Numbered from the stretch's first letter, positions 36,234-46,600 are shown. The stretch is 64,000 bases of DNA from Muribaculaceae bacterium (GCA_022484565.1 JAKVKZ010000002.1:29615-93614), one strand, 5' to 3'. Notes: generated by a model from the sequence alone, not told the origin. Translations and numbers: made by a program.

Positions 36234-37853
36234 TCAGAGCGATTGAACGGCTTCAACAAATTGGTCCTTCGGAATGACAGATTTGTTGCGGACTCGAAGC
36301 CTATAATTATAAACCGTCTGCGAAGAATAGTGCAGGAAACTGGCTATTTTGGTGCTGTCGTTGATTCCGAGCCTTACAAGCGCATAAATTCTCAATTCAG
36401 GAGTGAGCAGTTCATTATCCTTAGGAATTATTTGTTCATCGGGTTGAAGCAATTTATTGAATGATTCAATGAAATTAGGGAACAGGTCGAGGAAAATAAT
36501 ATCGAAATTGTGAAAGAAAGAGCGCAAATTTTCGGTGGAAACGGATTTTCCAAGTTCTATCTTTAAGTCATCGATTTGCCCAGTTTTGAGTTTGCGCATT
36601 AAGCCGACACGGTATTTTTCCATCTCGTCGATGTAGCCGGAACAAAGATTGAAAAGTTGGGCAATATATTCCTCCTTGATTTTGTTTGACTCGCTTAGCT
36701 GCAAGTTAAGGCAATTGAGGCTGCTGTTCATGGCGATAAGCTGCTCATTCTTTGCATCGAGAGCCTTACGGGTTTCAAACAACTTACGATTACGCTTGAA
36801 AATAATGAAGAGCATTCCGGCAAGAACGACCAGCATGGATGAAACGATGAAGATAAAAGCCAAAGAGCGATGGCGGTCCTTTTCGAGCTGTTTATTATAG
36901 GCAGTGGTGATGATAGGCATATATTCAGCCACTTGAGTAAGGCGGCTTCGGGCATTGCAGTCGATAATATCTTCCATTGCGCAGGTGATGTAGCGATAAG
37001 CCCGTTCTGTGTCACCCCTTTTATAAAGCAGCATGGCAAGATTCTGAAGTGAAGTGTAAGTCTTGTTGCATTTTCGCTTATCAATGATGGCCGAGAGTGT
37101 AAGATAATATTCCTGTGCATCAAAATTGCCGAGAGCGCGATAGGTGTCGGCAAGGGTGTAGCAGAAAGTAGCGTTATTATTGGCTTCAGCGGGATGCTTG
37201 TGCATGAAATTGAGCATGAAATTAAGCGATTCACGGAATTTACCATCCAGTTTCATGATTTCTCCCTCGTTGATGGTATAGCCTATGGAGCCTACGGGAT
37301 TCACCATGTTGATGGTGTCGCGATAGGTGCGGAGTTCCTGTTTATACATTTGCCGTTCCGCTTCATTATCGGCAATATTTGAGAGCGAGAGAGTGATTGA
37401 AAAATAGAGGTAATAATAATTGTAGCAATGCCTTACGAATTTGCTATAAGGAATTGTCTTCAATATGCTGAGTCCTTCCGAAAATTTTCCAAGCCCTTTC
37501 AATCCGTCGGCGCAATTCATCATGGCTACCGAAACTGAATCCGTTATTCCCATTCGTTTAGCCACGGCCAGACGTTGCTGCGCATAAAAATAGGCACTGT
37601 CAAGGCGATAGGTGCGGTAGCGATAGAACAGATTTCCAAGTTCGCGGAAGCGGGCATTGTCGGAATTTGCATTGCGAAGTGCATATAGATGGCGCTGAAT
37701 GCTCTGCTGCTTTTTCGATTCTATGTTGGCCTTGTCGCTAATGATTCCGTCGAGGACATGAATCAGTGAGTCGGTGTTGTAATGCACTGAGGCATGCACC
37801 ATCGGCAGAAATAGCAAGGAAAAGAAGCAAAAAAGTAAAAGTGAGCGTTTCAT
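36234..37853 (-). CDS. DUF6377-type putative regulator (TPR-like repeats, TM, C-terminal HTH)
   Basis: Signal peptide, TM region, LGINDSTKIASFLHYSSQTVYNYRLRVRNKS HTH-like C-terminus; located upstream of susCD. Confidence 0.8.
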   Translation of the reverse strand: MKRSLLLFCFFSLLFLPMVHASVHYNTDSLIHVLDGIISDKANIESKKQQSIQRHLYALRNANSDNARFRELGNLFYRYRTYRLDSAYFYAQQRLAVAKRMGITDSVSVAMMNCADGLKGLGKFSEGLSILKTIPYSKFVRHCYNYYYLYFSITLSLSNIADNEAERQMYKQELRTYRDTINMVNPVGSIGYTINEGEIMKLDGKFRESLNFMLNFMHKHPAEANNNATFCYTLADTYRALGNFDAQEYYLTLSAIIDKRKCNKTYTSLQNLAMLLYKRGDTERAYRYITCAMEDIIDCNARSRLTQVAEYMPIITTAYNKQLEKDRHRSLAFIFIVSSMLVVLAGMLFIIFKRNRKLFETRKALDAKNEQLIAMNSSLNCLNLQLSESNKIKEEYIAQLFNLCSGYIDEMEKYRVGLMRKLKTGQIDDLKIELGKSVSTENLRSFFHNFDIIFLDLFPNFIESFNKLLQPDEQIIPKDNELLTPELRIYALVRLGINDSTKIASFLHYSSQTVYNYRLRVRNKSVIPKDQFVEAVQSL

Positions 37854-37875
37854 GGGGATGTAGGCAATTGGAAAC

Positions 37876-38754
37876 CTATTTTTTGCTGTTCCCGCTTTCG
37901 GGGAACTTATTCGGGAAAGTCATCTCCAATGGAGGCTTGCGGTAAGCATAGATTATCAGGCAAATGCCAAGAATGATGAAAGGTATGCTTAGGATTTGAC
38001 CTATATCCATTCCGCAAGAATTGCGTAGACCTATTTCCCAAGGTTCCTGAACATTCTTGATGAATTCTATGAAGAACCGTGCCGTGAAAATGCCGAGCAT
38101 GGCAACTCCGAAGAGCAGCCCGGGACGGCGTTCTGAATTTTTGCGCCAGTACATCCACATCATAAGGCCAAACAGCGCAAAATAGCAAAGGGCCTCATAT
38201 ATTTGAGTAGGGTGGCATGGCTGGGTGAAAACAGGAGCAGAACCGTGCATCCATGCGCCAAGGTTGTCAACAAAACGGAATCCCCAAGGCATGGTGGTGA
38301 CACTGCCGTAGATTTCATGATTCATGAGATTGCCGAGGCGGATAAGTCCGGCTACGAAAGCCGTAGGAACCACAAGGCGGTCGAAAGTCCAAAGAGGACT
38401 CTTGTGGGTGACATAATGCGAATATAGTAAAATGGCAATCAGCAGGCCGATTGTGCCGCCATGGCTTGCAAGTCCGCCTTCCCATATTTTGAAAATATCC
38501 ATAAGATGATGGGAATAATATTCCCAGTCGTAGAAGAAAACATGACCGAGACGCGCACCGACTACCATGGCAATGACAACATAAATGAACAGGCTTCCAA
38601 TCCACTTTTCAGGCGCTCCCTCATGACGGAACATCCGTGTGACTATTTCATAACCAATCCATAGGCCGACTGCAAAGGCAAGACCATACCAGCGGACAGT
38701 GACGAAGCCACTGAATATATTGGGATTGACAGTCCAAGTAACAAAATTCAACAT
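37876..38754 (-). CDS. lgt: Prolipoprotein diacylglyceryl transferase
   Basis: VRWYGLAFAVGLWIGY, GGLASHGGTIG, RLGNLMNHEIYG. Confidence 0.96.
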   Translation of the reverse strand: MLNFVTWTVNPNIFSGFVTVRWYGLAFAVGLWIGYEIVTRMFRHEGAPEKWIGSLFIYVVIAMVVGARLGHVFFYDWEYYSHHLMDIFKIWEGGLASHGGTIGLLIAILLYSHYVTHKSPLWTFDRLVVPTAFVAGLIRLGNLMNHEIYGSVTTMPWGFRFVDNLGAWMHGSAPVFTQPCHPTQIYEALCYFALFGLMMWMYWRKNSERRPGLLFGVAMLGIFTARFFIEFIKNVQEPWEIGLRNSCGMDIGQILSIPFIILGICLIIYAYRKPPLEMTFPNKFPESGNSKK

Positions 38755-38985
38755 ATACTTATAAAATTAGGGGAAACGGCATTGACCGATTAAGCCCCAT
38801 ATTGAATATGCAAAGATACTAAAAAGAAATAAGAAATAGTACGTAAAATGGCACAAGTGAATAATATGCTTATGAAATATGCAAAGAGCCGTCGCACTTC
38901 ACAGTGTGGCGGCTCGGCAGAAGTTTTCTTATAAAACTTATGTTACTATTGTCGTTACTTATTTGTTATGGCAATAACAAATATA

Positions 38986-40041
38986 TTATTTTGTGATTTT
39001 CAGCGTTTGGCCAGCACTCTTCACGATGTAGAGACCATCGGCGAGAGATGCAAGGGAAACGTGTGAACCAGTGGCCGAGAGAACCAGTTGGCCCTGCATA
39101 TTGAATATGTTTACCTGAGCGCCATCGGCTGCAACTACTTCCTGAGCTGCGCGGTCGAAATAGATGCGGACAGCATTTTCGTCAACCTTGTTCACACCAG
39201 TTGTAGGAATAACCTTTACCTGCAACTTGTCCATGCAGAAATAAGTGGAAGTGTTGATGCCCCATTCACCACTGTCGGTTGACGAAAGTGTGAAGAAGAT
39301 GGAAGATACGTTGCCAAGAGAGCTGAGATTGAAAAATTTCCAATCGGTCACTTGATTGAGAGTACCATTATTATAACTGTCCAATTCAAGGGAATCCGTC
39401 TTGGTTTCAACGCCACGAAGCACTCCGTGGGCTATTACCTTGAAGCTATCGCCTTCCTTATTGAAAGCACGCGCGAAACTGTCGCCATTCTTCATTTCAT
39501 AATATGGCCAAGGATGATTGGAAACATAAACGCCAACTGCTTCAAAAACAGAGTCACCATTCACTTTGGCAAACTTGACTACATTTGGAGCGCCTCCGAA
39601 TGCCGACCAATAGCCGACAAGATAAGGATTACCCTTAGTGGATGCAGCAGTAGTGCCTGATAATTTTGTGATGGTTCCGTTGGCATTGACGGCTACACCG
39701 CCACCAGCCATGCAGCCGTCCTGATGCTGTGACCATGTCGTGCTGTTGCCATTGCCTGCATCGGAAGTGTCGCCACTGTTGGCAAGTGTGAATCCATCCC
39801 AATATGAACTGCCGTAATAGGCATTGCCTGTGCAGTCGTGAGAAATTTTGAACACTTGAAACTGTAGCCATTGATTAGCAGTGCTGGCATCATGAGTGTT
39901 TTCCCAAATTCCTGAGCTGAATGTGTAGGAAGCTGGGGAGGTGGGTTTGGTTAAATCGAGAGTGATTGTGTCGCCACCTACATAGGCAAAAGCATTGGCA
40001 GCCATAAAAAGAGCTGCGAAAAGCGTAAAGGACTTTTTCAT
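38986..40041 (-). CDS. DUF4465-like secreted protein with T9SS-like C-terminal domain
   Basis: Signal peptide; C-terminal VNIFNMQGQLVLSATGSHVSLASLADGLYIVKSAGQTLKITK. Confidence 0.72.
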   Translation of the reverse strand: MKKSFTLFAALFMAANAFAYVGGDTITLDLTKPTSPASYTFSSGIWENTHDASTANQWLQFQVFKISHDCTGNAYYGSSYWDGFTLANSGDTSDAGNGNSTTWSQHQDGCMAGGGVAVNANGTITKLSGTTAASTKGNPYLVGYWSAFGGAPNVVKFAKVNGDSVFEAVGVYVSNHPWPYYEMKNGDSFARAFNKEGDSFKVIAHGVLRGVETKTDSLELDSYNNGTLNQVTDWKFFNLSSLGNVSSIFFTLSSTDSGEWGINTSTYFCMDKLQVKVIPTTGVNKVDENAVRIYFDRAAQEVVAADGAQVNIFNMQGQLVLSATGSHVSLASLADGLYIVKSAGQTLKITK

Positions 40042-40065
40042 AATGATTTATATTAAAATAATATG

Positions 40066-41229
40066 TTATTTAGTGAATTTCACTGTAATCCCGTTATTGC
40101 GGACAATATAGATGCCATTGGCAATATTCTGCAATGAAACGTGCTGAGAATTGCCGCTAAGCACTTTCATGCCTTGAAGATTGAATACTGAGAAATTGCC
40201 GCCATCGGGTATGACGAGTTCATCGGCCGTGTGGTCGAAGTATGGCTTTATTTGGCCTTCTTCAGTGGCTGAAGTGACTGCCGAAGCATCTACGTGGAGG
40301 TCAGCAGCGCCGGTGACTTCGGTGGAAGTCTCACCAATCCAGCCGCAATATTGATTGAGAGCAGTGTAAACTTTTACGAAATTAATTCCCGGAAGATTTA
40401 CGGAATTGCCGTTGGCATCGACAGCCCAATCGATTTTCAGCCCAGGGTCCATCTTGTTTGGAAGATTGTCAACGTAGCCCCAATCAAGCATACGAAGCAC
40501 ATAACTATAGGCTGTGCCTACTGACCTGTTCTCGGCATTGTCGGCAAGTTTCGTGCCTGTGAACGATAAAGTGTCGGTGGAAAGCCATAGCGGAAAATAT
40601 GATTGTGCGTGTGCGCTGTTGCGGTAAATATGCCCTGAATTTCCCTGATTATCGCTCCACGGAGTGTAAGTGGTATCGGTTATTTCCTTGTTTACTGGGT
40701 CGGCAATTTTAGGCTGATTCTCATTGGAACGTACATAAGTGATGGAATAATTGTGGACAGTTGACGATTTGGAATAGTCGCTGCCGGCAATCTCATACCA
40801 AGCATCATCAGGTTCGCCATTGGCATTTGCATCGAATGAAACCATCAAGATGCCAGGTTCGCAGCTGCCTCCAGGATAGCCAAGAGTGGCATCGGCGGAT
40901 GCGAAAGCATTACCCAATATCTTGAAATCGTAATTGTGGGTGTTGACCACAGTGTGGTCGAAGCCGAAAACTATGTAGCCGCCATAAGCTCCGAGAGAAA
41001 CGGTGGTGGCATCGGCTGTGTCGCAGCAAAGGCGGGTGGACACTTTAGCAATTATGCTTTCCTTTGTGTCGCCCGATTCATATTTCGGCAAAACATTGAC
41101 GAACTGTCCAGGAGCAGGACAAAAATCATAAATCTTGCTGATGAACGGAGATTTAGCCGAAGCAATGCATGAAACAGCAATTGCAGCGACAATCAAAACT
41201 GATTTTAATGACAAAATGAATCTGTTCAT
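40066..41229 (-). CDS. Secreted surface protein with T9SS-like C-terminal domain, in B12 locus
   Basis: Signal peptide; FSVFNLQGMKVLSGNSQHVSLQNIANGIYIVRNNGITVKFTK. Confidence 0.68.
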   Translation of the reverse strand: MNRFILSLKSVLIVAAIAVSCIASAKSPFISKIYDFCPAPGQFVNVLPKYESGDTKESIIAKVSTRLCCDTADATTVSLGAYGGYIVFGFDHTVVNTHNYDFKILGNAFASADATLGYPGGSCEPGILMVSFDANANGEPDDAWYEIAGSDYSKSSTVHNYSITYVRSNENQPKIADPVNKEITDTTYTPWSDNQGNSGHIYRNSAHAQSYFPLWLSTDTLSFTGTKLADNAENRSVGTAYSYVLRMLDWGYVDNLPNKMDPGLKIDWAVDANGNSVNLPGINFVKVYTALNQYCGWIGETSTEVTGAADLHVDASAVTSATEEGQIKPYFDHTADELVIPDGGNFSVFNLQGMKVLSGNSQHVSLQNIANGIYIVRNNGITVKFTK

Positions 41230-41248
41230 ATCGTTTGTATTTTTATTA

Positions 41249-42397
41249 TCATCTCACAGTGCCCAAAAAGGCAAAATGTGCTGGAATATCGCCAGTGCGA
41301 ACACTCCATTTTTTCTTGCCTGTAGCCGAGAAGCAATAGAGAGTGCCCGGGTCGATGCAATTGTCGGCATCGGTGACATAAATATCCTGGGTGAAAGGAT
41401 TCACGGCAATGCCATAGGGCTTGACGATGGAAGCATCAGTGCCATCGGTGATGAAATTGTCGCTGACCTTTTCATGTGTGAGAGTGTTGACAATGGCATA
41501 ACTGGTGACATTGCTCATGGTGACATTGCTCCAAGCTGTGCTGACAATGTAGATGGAATCGCCGTCGATGCACATTGAGGACACTGGGACGTCGAGCGAG
41601 GCAATCATACGCTGCTTGCGCACGTCGTAGCAATAAAGGCGTGAAGGAGTGTCGTAATAGTCTCCGCGCGAGGAAATCCAAAGCCCGCCGTGACGGTCGG
41701 CGCAAAGGAATTCAAGATTGATGGCTACTGTGATGTTGCTTTCAACCTTAAACGATGCGAGGTCGATTACTGAGACCGTATTCTCATAGTTGGGCACCAT
41801 GTAGCCGCCTGAATTGGCGACGTATATCTTGTCGTCGATTATCTCAATGCCATCGGGCTGAAAACCTACCACACAGGTGTCGACAACGGCAAACGATGCC
41901 GTGTCAACTTTAGCCACATAGCCATGCTGCTTGTAATCGGGCGTAATCACCACTGGGCCGGCATACGACGTGACATAAGCATAACCGTCCTTGAAACGTA
42001 GAAAACGGCAATTAGGAATATTTATCTGCCCGATGCGTTTTGTGGTGCATGCGTCCATCACTTCAACCTTATTGGAACAATTGATGACCGCATAAAGGCG
42101 GTTGCCATACACGGCAATGTCGTTGCCCACATCGCCAAGTTCTTTCGGCACGTTAGGATTGGCATAGCCATAAATATTGCGCTTGTAAACTCCTGTTGAG
42201 TAATCATAATAGTCGAGAGTGCATTTGTTGCTGCCCATGTTGCCCTCGTTGAGAAGATAAAATCCGCTGAGTGAGGAATATTCAGGCGTGGCAACGTTCA
42301 CCGTCTCAGGTATGAAGATTTCCTCATCGTGACGGCAGGCACTGAACGTAATGGCCAATGCAAACAGAGATAATATGTAGAATATCCGGCGATACAT
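41249..42397 (-). CDS. BtuG-like beta-propeller surface lipoprotein (DUF5074/YncE-like)
   Basis: Lipobox ITFSACRHDEE; repeated propeller-type segments; adjacent to a BtuB-like gene under a cobalamin riboswitch. Confidence 0.78.
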   Translation of the reverse strand: MYRRIFYILSLFALAITFSACRHDEEIFIPETVNVATPEYSSLSGFYLLNEGNMGSNKCTLDYYDYSTGVYKRNIYGYANPNVPKELGDVGNDIAVYGNRLYAVINCSNKVEVMDACTTKRIGQINIPNCRFLRFKDGYAYVTSYAGPVVITPDYKQHGYVAKVDTASFAVVDTCVVGFQPDGIEIIDDKIYVANSGGYMVPNYENTVSVIDLASFKVESNITVAINLEFLCADRHGGLWISSRGDYYDTPSRLYCYDVRKQRMIASLDVPVSSMCIDGDSIYIVSTAWSNVTMSNVTSYAIVNTLTHEKVSDNFITDGTDASIVKPYGIAVNPFTQDIYVTDADNCIDPGTLYCFSATGKKKWSVRTGDIPAHFAFLGTVR

Positions 42398-42400
42398 CGT

Positions 42401-44437
42401 TTAGATATTGATTTTGAAAGTTAATTTATAGTTACGGCCTGGCATAGGATAATTCAGAATCACGTCGTACTGCTGATTCAAAAGATTATTAACCTCGGCA
42501 ATCACCTTAATTGCAGCAGCGCCTATCTTGAAATCGTAACCGGCAGAAATGTCGTGGGTGTACCATGGTTGCTCGTAATTCTCGCGGATGTTGGCGGAAT
42601 TGTGGTAACGCTCACCCACATAGATGAAGCTGTAGTTGAGGTCGAAATGGCGATATGAGCCATGAACGACGGCAGAACCGCTGTTCCATGGAATATAGGC
42701 AATCTGACCCTTGTAAGAGCCTGCACCCGGTTCGTTGTCGGCTGGATTGGTGTAATCCTGCGCTTTTTGATAAGTGTAGTTCAGATTGGCGTTGAGTAGA
42801 ATGCCTTCAGGTAAATGGAAATCAACCTGTGCAGTGACATCGATGCCACGAATTTTCACTTTGCCGATGTTCATCATCATCCAGCGGTATTGGCCAGTGC
42901 CTTTTGGCACGGCGATAATCTTGTCGGTTACGCGGTTGTAATAGGCATCGGCACGCAGACTGAGCGCACTGACCAATGACGAGGCGAAATCAACGTGATA
43001 CTGGAATCCGAGATTGTATTGCGTGGCAAATTCAGGATTTAGCTTGGCATTGCCGATGTCGGTGTAATAAAGGTCGTTGAACGTAGGCATTCGGAAAATG
43101 CGCTTATAGAAGGCGCGGACTGTGAACGCATAGCGTGTGAACGGTTGATAGGAGAGAAATATGGCTGGGGTGTATTCGTGGCGGTCGCTTGATTGATGCG
43201 TGACGGAAGAGCCGTTGGTGACACGGCTGCGGTCGAACACATAAGTGCCGAGAATACTTGCCTGACCTTTGAGTTTCCACCATTGATATGCAGTGGCAAG
43301 AGCCACAAGAGCTGTGTGGCGGGTAGGATAGGCAAATTCGGTGAGGGTGGAACTGAGATAGTTCCATTGATAGTCGGCACTGAGGTCAACATCCCAGTTC
43401 TTGGCAATTGTGAACTTGTTGGCGGTGGAAATATAGGCTTCCTGTTGCCAGAACTTATTGTTGATGTACATCAATGTAGTGTCGGGATTAAGATAGCGCA
43501 TATAGTCCTTGGCATACTTTGCATTGATGAGAAGCTGATAATTGCCGGTTATCTGTTTCTGTAAACTGCCCTGTGCAAAGAAATTGCGGTCCCACTGACG
43601 CTGCGACGCTTTCCACACGTTATTGACAATTGCGCCTGGAATGCCCTTTTCTGAATCGTAGAAATACGCTTTCGCATTCCAGCGTCCGCCAGAAATCAAG
43701 CCAAACAGTCCGGCTTCGGCGCGAAAAGAGGTGATGTCGCCATTATGGCGTGTGGCAGTTGTGTCCCAAGCCACAGTGCCGTCAGAAAATATCTTTTTGT
43801 AGCGGAACTTGTATCGTCCCGTGGCGTAAATGAATTCTGTGCTTATTGATGCGCTGACTGAATTGCTTATTTTCTGCTCCCAGCGGAGAGATGGGTTTAC
43901 AAGCCCGAATGAGCCAGTGCGGAATGTGGCTTGCAGATTAGTATTTTTAGTGCCTTCAAAGTGCGGATAACGTGTGCGGAGATATATTGTGCCGGCAGAA
44001 CCGAAATCCTTGGCCGACTGGAATATCTCGCTTTTCTGACCGTTATAGAGCGAAATTTCTTCAATGTTGTCGAGTGAGAATTTGCCGAGGTTAATTTGGC
44101 CGTTCTGCGCATTGCCAAGTTGGATGCCATCGTAGAACACTCCCATGTGATTAGTGCCCATGCTGCGGATGTCAACAGTCTTGATGCCGCCCACACCGCC
44201 ATAGTCCTTGATTTGCACGCCTGAAAAATAGCGTATTGCATCGGCGACTGAGAAACTGTTAAGCCGCTCAAGTTGCTTTCCTGTTAACTTTTGAGCAGGT
44301 ATGACTTCGGCATAGGGAGCAACGTAGCCCACAACTTTCACTTCATTAAGATGCACGCTGTCGGGCTTAGCCTCGGCGTTAGCGGCGAGGTAAGTAGCGA
44401 TTGCAGCCATCAATGTGAGAATAAAGCGAAAGTGCAT
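42401..44437 (-). CDS. btuB: TonB-dependent receptor, BtuB-like (cobalamin uptake)
   Basis: Plug domain LNSFSVADAIRYFSGVQIKDYGGVGGIKTVDIRSMG; barrel; C-terminal aromatic residue pattern; riboswitch upstream. Confidence 0.87.
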   Translation of the reverse strand: MHFRFILTLMAAIATYLAANAEAKPDSVHLNEVKVVGYVAPYAEVIPAQKLTGKQLERLNSFSVADAIRYFSGVQIKDYGGVGGIKTVDIRSMGTNHMGVFYDGIQLGNAQNGQINLGKFSLDNIEEISLYNGQKSEIFQSAKDFGSAGTIYLRTRYPHFEGTKNTNLQATFRTGSFGLVNPSLRWEQKISNSVSASISTEFIYATGRYKFRYKKIFSDGTVAWDTTATRHNGDITSFRAEAGLFGLISGGRWNAKAYFYDSEKGIPGAIVNNVWKASQRQWDRNFFAQGSLQKQITGNYQLLINAKYAKDYMRYLNPDTTLMYINNKFWQQEAYISTANKFTIAKNWDVDLSADYQWNYLSSTLTEFAYPTRHTALVALATAYQWWKLKGQASILGTYVFDRSRVTNGSSVTHQSSDRHEYTPAIFLSYQPFTRYAFTVRAFYKRIFRMPTFNDLYYTDIGNAKLNPEFATQYNLGFQYHVDFASSLVSALSLRADAYYNRVTDKIIAVPKGTGQYRWMMMNIGKVKIRGIDVTAQVDFHLPEGILLNANLNYTYQKAQDYTNPADNEPGAGSYKGQIAYIPWNSGSAVVHGSYRHFDLNYSFIYVGERYHNSANIRENYEQPWYTHDISAGYDFKIGAAAIKVIAEVNNLLNQQYDVILNYPMPGRNYKLTFKINI

Positions 44438-44442
44438 AAAAA

Positions 44443-44475
44443 AAGCCGATTAATTAAACAATTAATAATCAGCTT
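44443..44475 (-). terminator. Terminator-like hairpin of the riboswitch expression platform
   Basis: Minus strand AAGCTGATTATTAATTGTTTAATTAATCGGCTTTTTTTATG; the T-run abuts the btuB start codon. Confidence 0.65.
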
Positions 44476-44569
44476 CGGACTTCTATGATTGGGATAAACT
44501 CACCCACCTTGTGCAGCTATGCTGCCAGCCGGTCGGCAAAGATGTCTCAAGCCTTATAACCCGAAAGCT

Positions 44570-44766
44570 TTTAACTGGCATCTTGGCAGGTCTTCTGACT
44601 TGCTCCGGCGATGTTGAACATTCCTTCCCGTCCTCCAATTGAGGATAGTGGAAATTGATTTGAAAGTCGTTCAACGCCGTTAATGAGCTTACAGCAGCGG
44701 ATACTGTTCAGGCATTTCACCTGATTCCCTTTTCACCTGCCAAGCGAGAAACGCCCGCAGGCACCA
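44570..44766 (-). ncRNA. Cobalamin (AdoCbl) riboswitch
   Basis: Minus-strand core GGGAATCAGGTGAAATGCCTGAACAGTATCCGCTGCTGTAAGC and B12-box region GACCTGCCAAGATGCCAGTT. Confidence 0.92.
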
Positions 44767-44776
44767 AAATCCATTG

Positions 44777-44808
44777 CAAAGATAGCACATTAGATTGGTT
44801 CGTGCAAA
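44777..44808 (-). promoter_or_regulatory. Promoter of riboswitch/btuB operon (TTTG-N20-TATCTTTG)
   Basis: TTTG at 44805-44808, 20-nt spacer, TATCTTTG at 44777-44784 on the minus strand. Confidence 0.75.
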
Positions 44809-44923
44809 TAATATGTGATAGATGCAAAAAACATTTAAGATAGGCTTGGGATGGTTTGAAGGTTAAACTATGTAAAAGGCGATGATGGCTTAATCATAAT
44901 CAGTACTTTAGTTTAAAAATAAA

Positions 44924-46600
44924 ATGTTAGGTTTGCAACTGAAAATAAAAGGAACTGACAAGATGAGAAGAATATTAATTATATCGGCTTTGATGCTGAC
45001 TATGTGCATGGCAAGTGCGCGGGTGTTTACTTTCAATTCAAGTGATAAAAGATATTTCCAGAATGGGTGGTTCGGAAAGAAGATTGACGTATTTCTCGAC
45101 AAGAATGTAAGGACTACCGACACAGTGGTGATAAATCTGAAAAATGGTACATATCGCCCCGACACACTGCTTATTGTCAGATGCAACGTGATAATGAAAG
45201 GGGAGAGCATATCGAAAACAATTATAGAAGTGCCGAGCGACTTGAGGTTCGGTGATGACAATATCTTTGGCTTTGAAGGAAATCCTGGAAGATATATCAG
45301 TGTGACAGTGTGTAATTTGAGTGCCAACGTGACGAGACTCAAAAATGTGGGAAGCGGCAGGCATCTGTTTAAGTTCAAGTATGCCAAATCGGTTAGCTTC
45401 CATGGTGTGAACACAACGCTGAATAAATCAAAATGCACGAATCTTGACATGCGCCAATGTTCGAACATTGATGTGCATGATTGCTTGTTCACAAATTACA
45501 ACGATGAGGCGATAGAGGGTGGTTGCCTGTGGATAGAGGGCACAACGCATAACGTGAACATCTACAATAACACATTCAGAAAGCATGGTAATGATGAAGT
45601 GATAGCGGTGTTCAACCGTAACACGCCAATTGACGAAAAGCCTTTGATTGAGAAGAGAGGCATAAAGATATACGGCAACAAATTCTATTATGGAGAAGCA
45701 AATGAAATAGAACGTACAAACGATATGCTGATTTCGTGCATAACAAGCGATGATTACATACAATATTTGGGACAAAAGACGGCTGTGCATTATAAAATTA
45801 GTGATTTTGAGGTGAGTGACAATGACTTCTACATTAACGATTTGGTTAGACGATGCTTCTGGTTAGGTTTTAGGAACCATACTGAAGTGAATAGGTTTAA
45901 GATAACTGGCAATCGCTTTAATTATGGAGAATTTGCCTTTGCAGGGAAAGAGTATGTTAGCGATGTCTGCATCACCGATTCCACGCTAAACAAGAATGAA
46001 TTTGAGGTAAGCAACAATATATTCAAGAGCAACGACAAAATATGCATTAACGGGATGCACTCATGCCTGATGGTGAATGATGCGAAAGTGGATTTCAGCG
46101 GCAATCAACTGATTGCAAAATATGGGCTGACGCTGCTTCTTGCAGGACATGCCGGAGGCGCGGTGACGATGAACAGCAATATGTGCAGTAACCTGTACTA
46201 CCTGGGAAACGTATCGCAATGGAATGGAGTGGAATATTTGAAACTTACAGCCACTGGCAACAGTTTCAGCGGCAATACAAGAATATATTGCAACAAACTT
46301 AAAAAAGCTGATTTCGATTTCAGAAACAATACTTTCAACAGCGACAAGGTGGAATTTTTCCTGCAAAACTCTGCTGCCAACGGAAACCTTATATTTAAGG
46401 ACAATATAGTGAATGTGAACGCAAAGGCCGGATACGGTAAACTCTATGTGAGCTATGATGAAAAGCCTAAGTATTCATTTGGCAATGTTCAAGTCGAGAA
46501 TAACACATTCAATGTGAAGCAATCGGACCTTTTCAATTCGTTTCCAGCTGGAACTCGCGCTGTAGTCAGCGGAAATAAATATGAAGGAGCGATTGATTGA
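44924..46600 (+). CDS. Right-handed parallel beta-helix repeat secreted protein
   Basis: Repeated VSDNDFYIND, ITGNRFNYG, VSNNIFKSND, ATGNSFSGN-type rungs. Confidence 0.8.
   Translation: MLGLQLKIKGTDKMRRILIISALMLTMCMASARVFTFNSSDKRYFQNGWFGKKIDVFLDKNVRTTDTVVINLKNGTYRPDTLLIVRCNVIMKGESISKTIIEVPSDLRFGDDNIFGFEGNPGRYISVTVCNLSANVTRLKNVGSGRHLFKFKYAKSVSFHGVNTTLNKSKCTNLDMRQCSNIDVHDCLFTNYNDEAIEGGCLWIEGTTHNVNIYNNTFRKHGNDEVIAVFNRNTPIDEKPLIEKRGIKIYGNKFYYGEANEIERTNDMLISCITSDDYIQYLGQKTAVHYKISDFEVSDNDFYINDLVRRCFWLGFRNHTEVNRFKITGNRFNYGEFAFAGKEYVSDVCITDSTLNKNEFEVSNNIFKSNDKICINGMHSCLMVNDAKVDFSGNQLIAKYGLTLLLAGHAGGAVTMNSNMCSNLYYLGNVSQWNGVEYLKLTATGNSFSGNTRIYCNKLKKADFDFRNNTFNSDKVEFFLQNSAANGNLIFKDNIVNVNAKAGYGKLYVSYDEKPKYSFGNVQVENNTFNVKQSDLFNSFPAGTRAVVSGNKYEGAID

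Noticed and set aside
38880-38917. GAGCCGTCGCAC...GTGTGGCGGCTC hairpin between lgt and the DUF4465-like gene
   Set aside because: Plausible ordinary terminator of the B12 operon but T-run is weak; nothing unusual
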